A stretch of 64,000 bases of DNA. Source: Pseudomonas bohemica (GTDB taxonomy: Bacteria; Pseudomonadota; Gammaproteobacteria; Pseudomonadales; Pseudomonadaceae). The notes under the pieces were generated by a model. It saw only the letters and a program-made list of their open reading frames with translations. It did not search any database and had not been told where the DNA came from. Where the stretch lies: the NCBI RefSeq assembly GCF_002934685.1, contig NZ_NKHL01000119.1:175995-239994 (forward strand), written 5' to 3'. Every line of letters begins with the position of its first letter. Position 1 is the first letter of the stretch. The translations under genes and the position numbers were made by a program. Shown one piece after another: positions 54,967 through 63,123 of the stretch.

Positions 54967-57900
54967 GTGTCGATTCACTTTGCCTTGCACCACGTCACGC
55001 ATTACCGCTATGAACGCGCGGTAGAACTGGGTCCGCAGATCGTGCGCTTGCGCCCGGCGGCGCATAGCCGTACGCGTGTGTTGTCCTATTCGCTCAAAGT
55101 CCTGCCTGAAAACCACTTCATCAACTGGCAACAGGACCCGCAGGGCAATTATCTGGCGCGGCTCGTGTTTCCGGAGAAGACCGACCAATTGCGCATCGAA
55201 GTGGATCTGGTCGCCGAGATGGCGGTGTTCAACCCGTTCGACTTTTTCCTCGAGCCCTACGCCGAAAAGATTCCGTTCACTTACGCCAGGGAAGAGCATC
55301 ACGAACTGCTGCCGTATCTGGAAAAGCTGCCGCTGACGCCGAAGTTTCAGGCGTATCTGGACGGCATCGATCGCACGCCCGTGCCGGCCATCGATTTTCT
55401 GGTGAACCTCAATCAGCGCCTGGCCAACGACATCGGTTACCTGATTCGCATGGAGCCAGGCATACAGACGCCGGAATTTACCCTCGAAAACGCGTCCGGC
55501 TCCTGCCGCGATTCCGCCTGGCTGCTGGTGCAATTGCTGCGTCACCTGGGCATGGCTGCGCGGTTCGTGTCCGGTTATCTGGTGCAGCTCAAGGCTGACG
55601 TCGAGGCGTTGGACGGACCTTCCGGCACCGACGTCGATTTCACCGACTTGCACGCCTGGTGTGAGGTGTATCTGCCGGGTGCAGGCTGGGTCGGGCTGGA
55701 TGCGACGTCCGGGCTGTTTGCCGGTGAGGGCCACATTCCGCTGGCGTGCAGCCCCGAGCCATCTTCGGCTGCGCCGATCAGTGGTCTGGTCGAGCCCTGT
55801 GAAACCGAATTCAGCCACGAAATGTCGGTGGAACGCATCTGGGAGGCGCCGCGCGTCACCAAGCCTTACACCGAGGAACAATGGCTGGAGATTCAGGCGC
55901 TGGGTCGACAGATCGACAGCGACCTGATCGCCAGCGACGTGCGCTTGACCATGGGCGGCGAGCCGACGTTCGTCTCCATCGACGACCGAGACGGCGACGA
56001 GTGGAACACGGCCGCGCTGGGGCCGAAAAAACGCGTGCTTGCCGCCGAGTTGTATCAGCGTATGCGCAAGCATTATGCCCCTCAGGGCATCGTGCATTTC
56101 GGCCAGGGCAAGTGGTACCCGGGCGAGCAATTGCCGCGCTGGTCGCTGAACTGCTTCTGGCGTCGCGATGGCCAGCCGGTATGGCGCAACGATGCACTGA
56201 TCGCCGACGAAAATCAGGATCACGGCGCTGACGGCGAGTTGGCCGGACGTTTCCTGCGCAGCGTCGCCGAACGGCTGAAACTGCCGGCGCGTTACGTTTT
56301 TCCGGCCTATGAAGACCATTTCTATTACCTGTGGCGCGAAGGCGCGTTGCCGAAGAATGTCACCGCCGAAGACTCGCGATTGAGCGATGACCTGGAACGC
56401 GCTCGGCTGACCAAAGTCTTCGCCCAGGGCTTGGACAAGGTCATCGGTCATGTCCTGCCGCTTGCCCGCACCGCCGCTGATGATCGCTGGCAAAGCGGGC
56501 GCTGGTTCCTGCGTGACGAGCACTGCCGTCTGGTGCCGGGGGATTCGCCACTGGGTTATCGCTTGCCACTGGCCTCACAGCCTTGGGTCAAGGCCGCGGA
56601 ATATCCGTACATTCATCCCACCGACCACAACCAGGACTTCCCTGACCTGCCGGATCGCGATGATGTCGAGAGCAGCCTCAACAGCCTGACCGAGCAAAAA
56701 GACACCCACGCCGAACGCACACCGGTCGTCGACGAATCCGCCGACTGGCTGACCCGCACGGCGTTGAGTGCCGAAGCGCGTGATGGACGTCTATATCTGT
56801 TCATGCCGCCGCTGCAATCCCTCGAGGCTTATCTGGAACTGGTGGCTGCGATCGAGGCGACTGCCGAAGAACTGCATTGCCCGGTGTTGCTGGAAGGTTA
56901 CGAGCCGCCGAGTGATCCACGTCTGGCTAACTTCCGTATCACGCCGGACCCAGGCGTGATCGAAGTCAACGTGCAGCCTTCATCCAGTTGGGATGAGCTG
57001 GTCGAACGCACCGAGTTCCTCTACGAACAGGCGCGCCTGACCCGCCTGACCACCGAAAAATTCATGATCGACGGGCGCCACACCGGCACCGGGGGCGGAA
57101 ACCACTTCGTGCTGGGCGGTGCGACGCCAGGGGATTCGCCGTTCCTGCGTCGGCCCGATCTGCTGCGCAGCCTGCTCAGCTACTGGCATAACCACCCGTC
57201 GTTGTCTTACCTGTTCTCCGGGCTGTTCATTGGCCCGACCTCGCAGGCCCCGCGTGTCGACGAAGCGCGCAACGACTCGCTGTACGAACTGGAAATCGCC
57301 TTCTCCCAGATGCCGGCGCCGGGTGAAGAATGTGCGCCATGGCTGGTCGACCGCCTGCTGCGTAACCTGTTGATCGACGTCACCGGCAATACCCACCGGG
57401 CTGAGTTCTGCATCGACAAGCTGTACTCACCCGATGGCGCGACGGGCCGCTTGGGGCTGCTGGAACTGCGTGCGTTCGAGATGCCGCCCCACGCGCGTAT
57501 GAGTCTGGCGCAGCAACTGCTGCTGCGGGCGCTGGTCGCACGATTCTGGCGCGAGCCGTATGCGCCGGCCAAGCTGGCGCGCTGGGGTACCGAGCTGCAC
57601 GACCGCTTCATGCTGCCGCATTTCATCGAGCAGGATTTCGCCGACGTCATCGTCGAGCTCAATGCCGCCGGTTATCCCGTGCGCGCCGAATGGTTCGCGG
57701 CGCATCTGGAGTTTCGTTTCCCGAAGGTCGGCGATTATGCGGTCAGCGGTATCGAGCTGGAGCTGCGCCAGGCCCTGGAGCCGTGGCATGTGCTCGGTGA
57801 AGAGGGCGCGGCCGGTGGTGCGGTGCGTTACGTGGACTCGTCGCTGGAGCGCCTGCAGTTGAAAGTCACGGGACTGCCGCCGCAGCGCTACATGCTCACA

Positions 57901-58260
57901 TGCAACGGCGTCCCTGTGCCGCTGCAACCGACCGGGCGCGTCGGCGAGTTCGTAGCGGGGGTGCGTTTTCGCGCCTGGCAGCCGTTCAACGCCTTGCAAC
58001 CGACCATTGCCGTTCACGCGCCGCTGGTTTTCGACATTCTCGATACCTGGATGCATCGCTCGCTGGGCGGCTGCGAGTATCATGTCGCCCATCCTGGTGG
58101 TCGCAACTACGAGACCCTGCCGGTGAATGCCAACGAAGCGGAAAGTCGGCGTCTGTCGCGGTTTTTCCGCGTCGGCCACAGCCCCGGCAAACTGGCGATA
58201 CCTGCGCTGACCATCAACGATGAATTGCCCATGACGCTGGATATGCGTCTGCATCGATAA
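54967..58260 (+). CDS. Transglutaminase-DUF2126 amidoligase fusion
   Basis: A 1097-residue, probably cytosolic two-part protein. Residues 1-280 are a transglutaminase-like domain with bacterial N-terminal region and an intact triad: Cys180 (ASGSCRDSAW), His229 (DLHAWCEVYLPG), Asp245 (GLDATSG). Residues about 315-1097 are DUF2126, classed in the literature as a putative amidoligase with a glutamine-synthetase-like fold; MGGEPTFVSIDDRDGDEW and HTGTGGGNHFVLGG are its clearest blocks. GTG 54967 is preceded by AGGAGG. It opens a three-gene cluster with a circularly permuted ATP-grasp/alpha-E protein and a second transglutaminase. The product is unknown; making or removing amide (isopeptide) bonds is the predicted chemistry. 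Confidence 0.88.
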   Translation: MSIHFALHHVTHYRYERAVELGPQIVRLRPAAHSRTRVLSYSLKVLPENHFINWQQDPQGNYLARLVFPEKTDQLRIEVDLVAEMAVFNPFDFFLEPYAEKIPFTYAREEHHELLPYLEKLPLTPKFQAYLDGIDRTPVPAIDFLVNLNQRLANDIGYLIRMEPGIQTPEFTLENASGSCRDSAWLLVQLLRHLGMAARFVSGYLVQLKADVEALDGPSGTDVDFTDLHAWCEVYLPGAGWVGLDATSGLFAGEGHIPLACSPEPSSAAPISGLVEPCETEFSHEMSVERIWEAPRVTKPYTEEQWLEIQALGRQIDSDLIASDVRLTMGGEPTFVSIDDRDGDEWNTAALGPKKRVLAAELYQRMRKHYAPQGIVHFGQGKWYPGEQLPRWSLNCFWRRDGQPVWRNDALIADENQDHGADGELAGRFLRSVAERLKLPARYVFPAYEDHFYYLWREGALPKNVTAEDSRLSDDLERARLTKVFAQGLDKVIGHVLPLARTAADDRWQSGRWFLRDEHCRLVPGDSPLGYRLPLASQPWVKAAEYPYIHPTDHNQDFPDLPDRDDVESSLNSLTEQKDTHAERTPVVDESADWLTRTALSAEARDGRLYLFMPPLQSLEAYLELVAAIEATAEELHCPVLLEGYEPPSDPRLANFRITPDPGVIEVNVQPSSSWDELVERTEFLYEQARLTRLTTEKFMIDGRHTGTGGGNHFVLGGATPGDSPFLRRPDLLRSLLSYWHNHPSLSYLFSGLFIGPTSQAPRVDEARNDSLYELEIAFSQMPAPGEECAPWLVDRLLRNLLIDVTGNTHRAEFCIDKLYSPDGATGRLGLLELRAFEMPPHARMSLAQQLLLRALVARFWREPYAPAKLARWGTELHDRFMLPHFIEQDFADVIVELNAAGYPVRAEWFAAHLEFRFPKVGDYAVSGIELELRQALEPWHVLGEEGAAGGAVRYVDSSLERLQLKVTGLPPQRYMLTCNGVPVPLQPTGRVGEFVAGVRFRAWQPFNALQPTIAVHAPLVFDILDTWMHRSLGGCEYHVAHPGGRNYETLPVNANEAESRRLSRFFRVGHSPGKLAIPALTINDELPMTLDMRLHR

Positions 58261-58276
58261 AAGCACGGCCCGGACA

Positions 58277-58305
58277 GTCAGCCTGATCGCACACATCAGG
58301 CTGAC
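58277..58305 (+). other. Perfect inverted repeat in the amidoligase cluster
   Basis: A 10-base perfect stem (gtcagcctga / tcaggctgac) with a nine-base loop lies 17 bases after the DUF2126 gene. There is no T-run, so it is not a standard terminator; it could be a processing or attenuation hairpin, or an operator for the next gene. Confidence 0.6.
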
Positions 58306-58391
58306 TCAGAGAGCGGCCGCAGGGAAGCGAGCCACTACGTGTCACTTTGTCTGCGCTAACCTGTCTCCTTTAGTAGTCTGCCGAGCCTTCC

Positions 58392-60893
58392 ATGCCCGAC
58401 CTGCTTGACCGATATCCGCTCTCAGCGGGTACATACCACGAGATGCTCGACGCCAGCGGCGCTGTCCGGCCGCATTGGCAGCGCTTCTATGAGCATCTGC
58501 AACGCAGCACCCCTTCGCAATTGATCCAGCGTCAGGCATTGCTCGCCAGGCAGATTCAGGAAAACGGCGTCACCTACAACGTCTATGCCGACCCCAAAGG
58601 CGCAGACCGGCCGTGGGAGCTGGACCTGCTACCGCATTTGATTCCGGTCGATGAGTGGCAACAGGTCGCCGCTGGCATCGCGCAGCGAGCGCGCTTGCTC
58701 AATGCCGTGCTGGCTGACCTTTATGGCCCGCAAACCCTGATCGCTGAAGGGTTGCTGCCTGCCGAATTGGTTTTTGGGCACAACAATTTTCTCTGGCCGT
58801 GCCAAGGCGTTACGCCGCCGGAAGGCACGTTCCTGCATGTTTACGCCGTCGATCTGGCGCGCACGCCCGATGGCCGCTGGTGGGTCACGGCAGACCGGAC
58901 TCAGGCGCCGTCGGGTGCCGGTTACGCCCTGGAAAACCGCCTGATCGTATCTCGGGCATTTCCCGAGCTGTATCGCGACCTGGAAGTGCAGCATCTGTCC
59001 GGCTTCTTCCGTTCGTTGCAGGAAACCCTCGCGCGTCAGGCGCCGAGTAACAATGACGTCCCGCTGGTGGTGTTACTGACGCCAGGGCGTTTCAACGAAA
59101 GCTATTTCGAACATTTGTACCTCGCGGGCCAGTTGGGCTATCCGCTGGTAGAGGGCAGTGACCTGACCGTACGCGATGCCACGGTGTATCTGAAAACCCT
59201 CAGCGGTCTGCGGCGCGTTCACGCCATCATGCGGCGTCTGGACGATGACTTCTGCGATCCGCTGGAGCTGCGAACCGACTCGGCGCTCGGCGTTCCAGGC
59301 TTGCTGGAGGCCGTGCGGCAAGGGCGGGTGCTGGTCGCCAACGCCTTGGGCAGCGGCGTGCTGGAATCGCCTGGGTTGCTGGGCTTTCTGCCAAAGATCA
59401 ACGAGCACTTGTTCGGTGAAGAACTGATCCTGCCGTCGATCGCGACCTGGTGGTGCGGCGAGCCGCCAGTGCTGGCACAGGCGTTGGAAAAGATGCCTGA
59501 GCTGGTGATCAAACCAGCGTTCCCTTCACAAAGCTTCGCCCCGGTGTTCGGCCGTGATTTGAACGACGAGCAGCGCCACGCCCTGGCCGCACGCATGCAG
59601 GCCCGGCCTTACGCCTATGTCGCGCAGGAACTGGCGCAGCTGTCCCACGCGCCGGTTTGGCAGGGCGCGCAAATGCAACTGCAGCCCCGCGCCATCGGCA
59701 TGCGGGTCTACGCGGTGGCGGCGGCTGACGGCTATCGCGTGCTGCCGGGCGGGCTGACGCGGGTGGCCGCCGATGCCGACGCCGATGTGGTGTCGATGCA
59801 GCGCGGGGGCGCCAGTAAGGACACCTGGATTCTCGGCGAGCGCACCTTGGGCAGCGAACAGTGGAAGGGCCGCCATTCATTGGGCGTGCACGACTTGATT
59901 CGCCGCGACCCGTATCTGCCTTCGCGGGTAGTGGAAAACCTGTTCTGGTTCGGCCGCTACTGTGAGCGTTGCGACGACAGCGCGCGTCTGCTGCGAATCA
60001 TGCTGGCGCGTTACGTCGATGGTGATGACCCGCTGGCGCTGCAAGCTGCGGTGGAATTGGGCGAGCGTCTGAATCTGGTTCCGAGAGAGGACGAAGAGAA
60101 GCCCAGCGAGTTGGATGATCGGCTTCTCGCCGCCTTGTTGGGCGATGAATGGCCGTTCAGCCTGCGCTCCAACCTCCAGCGCTTGCAGTGGGCTGCTTCC
60201 CAAGTGCGCGGTAAGTTGTCTCGGGAAAATTGGCAGGCACTGGTGGAGTTGCAACACGAGGCTACCCACCTGGATACCGAAACCCCGAACTTTGGCGAAC
60301 TGCTGGATTTCCTCAACCGCCTGGTGATGTCCCTCGCGGCGCTGTCCGGCTTTGCGCTGGATGACATGACCCGTGACGAAGGATGGCGCTTTTTGATGAT
60401 CGGTCGGCGCATCGAGCGTCTGCAGTTTCTCAGCACCAGTCTGGCAGCATTTCTGCGCAGCGATGCGGTGTCCGACCAGGACGCGCTGGACTGGCTGCTG
60501 GAACTGGGCAACAGCAGCATCACCTATCGCTCTCGGTATCTGGCGTTGCCGCAGTTGATCCCAGTGCTGGATTTGCTCCTGCTCGATGAACAGAACCCTC
60601 ATGCCGTGCTGTTCCAGCTCAAGCTGGTGACGCGCTCGGTGAAACGCTTGAACGATGACTTCGGTGTACCTCAGGACAGCAGTCTGGCGATGTTGACGCA
60701 GCGGCTGGCGGCTTTCGATCTGGGTTGTCTGGAGAACGGCCTGTTCGGTGAGAGCAGCGTCAAAGCCGCATTGCACGGGCTTGGGGATCTGCTGCAAAGC
60801 ATCGGCGATACCAGTGGCCAGGCCTCCGACCGCCTGGCGCTGCGCCATTTTGCCCACGTCGATGATGTCAGCCAGCGCACGGTGTCCGTCTGA
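58392..60893 (+). CDS. Circularly permuted ATP-grasp / alpha-E fusion
   Basis: An 833-residue protein. Residues about 1-480 are the circularly permuted type 2 ATP-grasp domain (DUF404/DUF407; NGVTYNVYADPKGADRPWELD, HNNFLWPCQG, LTPGRFNESYFEHLYLA, LVIKPAFPSQSFAPVFG). Residues about 505-815 are an all-helical alpha-E (DUF403) domain beginning VVENLFWFGRYCERCDDS. ATP-grasp enzymes of this type are predicted to form amide bonds between carboxylates and amines; alpha-E is an accessory domain of unknown role. In many bacteria the two parts are separate genes. The stop overlaps the next start (TGATGA), so it is coupled with the transglutaminase. Confidence 0.9.
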   Translation: MPDLLDRYPLSAGTYHEMLDASGAVRPHWQRFYEHLQRSTPSQLIQRQALLARQIQENGVTYNVYADPKGADRPWELDLLPHLIPVDEWQQVAAGIAQRARLLNAVLADLYGPQTLIAEGLLPAELVFGHNNFLWPCQGVTPPEGTFLHVYAVDLARTPDGRWWVTADRTQAPSGAGYALENRLIVSRAFPELYRDLEVQHLSGFFRSLQETLARQAPSNNDVPLVVLLTPGRFNESYFEHLYLAGQLGYPLVEGSDLTVRDATVYLKTLSGLRRVHAIMRRLDDDFCDPLELRTDSALGVPGLLEAVRQGRVLVANALGSGVLESPGLLGFLPKINEHLFGEELILPSIATWWCGEPPVLAQALEKMPELVIKPAFPSQSFAPVFGRDLNDEQRHALAARMQARPYAYVAQELAQLSHAPVWQGAQMQLQPRAIGMRVYAVAAADGYRVLPGGLTRVAADADADVVSMQRGGASKDTWILGERTLGSEQWKGRHSLGVHDLIRRDPYLPSRVVENLFWFGRYCERCDDSARLLRIMLARYVDGDDPLALQAAVELGERLNLVPREDEEKPSELDDRLLAALLGDEWPFSLRSNLQRLQWAASQVRGKLSRENWQALVELQHEATHLDTETPNFGELLDFLNRLVMSLAALSGFALDDMTRDEGWRFLMIGRRIERLQFLSTSLAAFLRSDAVSDQDALDWLLELGNSSITYRSRYLALPQLIPVLDLLLLDEQNPHAVLFQLKLVTRSVKRLNDDFGVPQDSSLAMLTQRLAAFDLGCLENGLFGESSVKAALHGLGDLLQSIGDTSGQASDRLALRHFAHVDDVSQRTVSV

Positions 60894-61789
60894 TGAACAG
60901 CGCCCATTACCAGATTCTTCACGATACCCATTACAAGTACGACACACCGGTGTCGCTGGCTCAGCAATTGGCGCACCTGTGGCCACGGCGTAGCCCTTGG
61001 CAGCGTTGCCTGGAACAGCAGTTGGTGATCAGCCCGGCACCGACCACGCGGCGGGACGAGTTGGATGTGTTCGGCAATCCGCTGACGCGGCTGGCCTTCG
61101 AGCGGCCCCATGACCAATTGCAGGTCAATGCGCGCCTGCGCATCGAAGTGCTGGAGCGTCCGGCGCTGGATTTCCAGCAGTCGGTGCCGTGGGACCTGGC
61201 TCGCAGCACGTTGACCTACAGCGCCTCGAAGATGTCCCCTGATCTGCTCGATGCCTGCCGTTATCGCTTTGAATCGCCTTATGTGCATTTAAAGCAGTCG
61301 TTCGTTGAATTTTCGGCCAGTTGCTTTCCGACAGGGCGGCCATTGCTGCTCTGCGCGCAGGCGCTGATGGAAAAGATCTTCGACGAATTCACCTTCGATG
61401 GCGAAGCCACCCAGGTAGCGACGCCGCTGGTGGAAGTGCTGGAGAGCCGTCGTGGCGTCTGTCAGGACTTTGCCCATCTGATGCTCGCCTGCCTGCGATC
61501 ACGCGGGCTGGCGGCACGATACGTCAGTGGTTATCTGCTGACCCAGCCACCTCCCGGCCAGCCGCGGCTGATCGGCGCCGATGCCTCGCACGCTTGGGTT
61601 TCGGTGTTCTGTCCGATGCTGGGCTGGGTGGATTTCGACCCGACCAACAATATTCAGCCTGCGCTGGAGCACATTAGCCTGGCGTGGGGGAGGGATTTTT
61701 CAGACGTTTCGCCGCTGCGAGGGGTGATTCTGGGCGGCGGCAATCACGACCCGGAAGTGCGGGTGACAGTGATGCCGATTGCGGGGTAA
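60893..61789 (+). CDS. Transglutaminase-like protein
   Basis: A 298-residue protein with a bacterial transglutaminase N-terminal region (HYQILHDTHYKYDTPVSLAQQ) and a papain-like core with intact triad Cys190 (RRGVCQDFAHLM), His233 (DASHAWVSVFCP) and Asp249 (WVDFDPTNN). Bacterial members act mostly as peptidases or amidases rather than cross-linkers. It has no signal peptide. It is the last gene of the amidoligase cluster and starts within the stop of the ATP-grasp/alpha-E gene. Confidence 0.92.
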   Translation: MNSAHYQILHDTHYKYDTPVSLAQQLAHLWPRRSPWQRCLEQQLVISPAPTTRRDELDVFGNPLTRLAFERPHDQLQVNARLRIEVLERPALDFQQSVPWDLARSTLTYSASKMSPDLLDACRYRFESPYVHLKQSFVEFSASCFPTGRPLLLCAQALMEKIFDEFTFDGEATQVATPLVEVLESRRGVCQDFAHLMLACLRSRGLAARYVSGYLLTQPPPGQPRLIGADASHAWVSVFCPMLGWVDFDPTNNIQPALEHISLAWGRDFSDVSPLRGVILGGGNHDPEVRVTVMPIAG

Positions 61790-61805
61790 GGCGGGTTCGG
61801 TACGC

Positions 61806-61898
61806 CTGTGGGAGCGCTTGCCCCGCGCTAGTGAGGTATGGCGACATGGGATGTATCAGCTTGACTTGAGGCATCGCGGGCAAGCGCGCTCCTACAGG
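61806..61898. repeat. Inverted REP pair
   Basis: The units ctgtgggagcgcttgccccg and atcgcgggcaagcgcgctcc face each other just after the amidoligase cluster, between convergent genes. Confidence 0.8.
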
Positions 61899-61950
61899 AG
61901 CTGCGTCTGCCCATGCTGAAATCGGCTGTCTCAGAGATCCGCGATTCCGT

Positions 61951-62112
61951 TCATTCAGCCGGTTTGTCGTCTTCCTGCCGTTCAACTGCCTCACCTTCTT
62001 CAGCCACAGGCTCTGCCTTCTCGGCCTGCTTGCGTTGCAGCTTTTCCTCTTTCTTCTGCTCCTTGGCCAGATCGCGTTGACGTTTGGCGAAAGAATAGTT
62101 GGGTTTGGCCAT
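61951..62112 (-). CDS. Small Lys/Glu-rich protein
   Basis: A 53-residue, highly charged protein starting MAKPNYSFAKRQRDLAKEQ with a GAGGA ribosome site upstream. This N-terminus recurs in short hypothetical proteins of many proteobacteria. The first part is strongly basic and helical, the C-terminal half acidic. No function is known; an RNA- or ribosome-associated role is conceivable from charge only. Confidence 0.75.
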   Translation of the reverse strand: MAKPNYSFAKRQRDLAKEQKKEEKLQRKQAEKAEPVAEEGEAVERQEDDKPAE

Positions 62113-62229
62113 GGGCAATCCTCGAAGCGGGCAATAAGTCCGTTCATTCTGCCTGAGAACGACGCTCAGCCGGACCTGTATTTTTCGCTGACCGTTACGT
62201 TTCAGTAACACCACTGTGGATTCTGCCGA

Positions 62230-62349
62230 TCACACCCCGGGAACGGAGGGGCGGTATTGGCTGTAATCCTGACGGGCACTGTCGTAATCACCGCTGGCGC
62301 CGCAGGCGTAGGCGGCAAGCAAACTGCGGAAGAGGCTATTGAGCTGCAT
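62230..62349 (-). CDS. Possible 39-residue protein
   Basis: A short frame beginning MQLNSLFRSLLAAYACGASG and ending near YRPSVPGV. Codon use looks like that of neighbours, but the ribosome site is poor and no family is recognised. Apart from this frame and the 53-residue gene, the 62113-62541 stretch before azurin shows only AT-rich promoter-like sequence near 62455-62510. Confidence 0.35.
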   Translation of the reverse strand: MQLNSLFRSLLAAYACGASGDYDSARQDYSQYRPSVPGV

Positions 62350-62541
62350 GAGGATCGACCTGATTGATGAGTGACATGCCCATCTTAGGAAGACGCTGTA
62401 TCGTGTGCAGCTTGATTGTCTTGATGGGCCTGATAGCGGCCACCCAGACATGTTTCACAATATGTAGTTGTTAAATTGTTTAGAGTTAGGGCACTCTTTG
62501 TATACAAAAACACAAGAGCAACCCCATCCCGGAGACTCACC

Positions 62542-62988
62542 ATGATTCGCAAGCTTGTTGCTGTATCCCTGCTGACCCTGGCCAGCGGCCATTTGCTCGC
62601 TGCCGAGTGTAAGGTGGAGGTCGACTCCACCGACCAGATGTCCTTCACTACCAAGGCCATCGAAATCGACAAGAGCTGCAAGGAATTCACCGTCAATCTG
62701 AAGCACTCCGGCAGCCTGCCGAAGAACGTCATGGGCCATAACCTCGTCATCAGCAAAGAAGCCGACATGCAGCCGATCGCCACCGACGGTCTGAGCGCCG
62801 GGATCGACAAGGATTATCTGAAAGAGGGTGATGCGCGCGTCATCGCTCACACCAAGATCATTGGTGCAGGCGAGACCGATTCGCTGACGATCGACGTGTC
62901 GAAACTCGATCCAGCGGAAAAATACGGCTTCTTCTGCTCGTTCCCAGGCCACATCAGCATGATGAAAGGCACTGTTACTCTGAAGTGA
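62542..62988 (+). CDS. azu: Azurin
   Basis: A 148-residue precursor of the periplasmic blue-copper electron carrier. The signal peptide is MIRKLVAVSLLTLASGHLLA, giving a 128-residue mature protein. In mature numbering the copper ligands are His46 (MGHN), Cys112, His117 and Met121 (CSFPGHISMM), with the Cys3-Cys26 disulfide also present. ATG 62542 has GGAG upstream. It serves redox stress or respiratory electron transfer. I found no perfect ANR box (TTGAT-N4-ATCAA) upstream, only isolated half sites near 62410-62430. Confidence 0.97.
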   Translation: MIRKLVAVSLLTLASGHLLAAECKVEVDSTDQMSFTTKAIEIDKSCKEFTVNLKHSGSLPKNVMGHNLVISKEADMQPIATDGLSAGIDKDYLKEGDARVIAHTKIIGAGETDSLTIDVSKLDPAEKYGFFCSFPGHISMMKGTVTLK

Positions 62989-63012
62989 TGCAGGCCTTGT
63001 GATGATCAATCG

Positions 63013-63102
63013 CCTGTAGGAGCGCACGGGCCCGCGATGCGATTTTCTGCACCCGATTCGTTGCCTGACACAACGCTATCGCGGCCAAGCGCGCTCCTAC
63101 AG
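63013..63102. repeat. Inverted REP pair
   Basis: The units cctgtaggagcgcacgggcc and cgcggccaagcgcgctccta face each other between azurin and the convergent DUF1338 gene. Confidence 0.8.
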
Positions 63103-63123
63103 CAATTGCGGCAGTACGGGTCT

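Noticed and set aside
54808..56523. A 571-codon open frame antisense to the DUF2126 gene
   Set aside because: A shadow frame without ribosome site or known domain.
62405..62435. Possible ANR/FNR box before azurin
   Set aside because: Only TTGAT half sites are present; no ATCAA partner at the required spacing.
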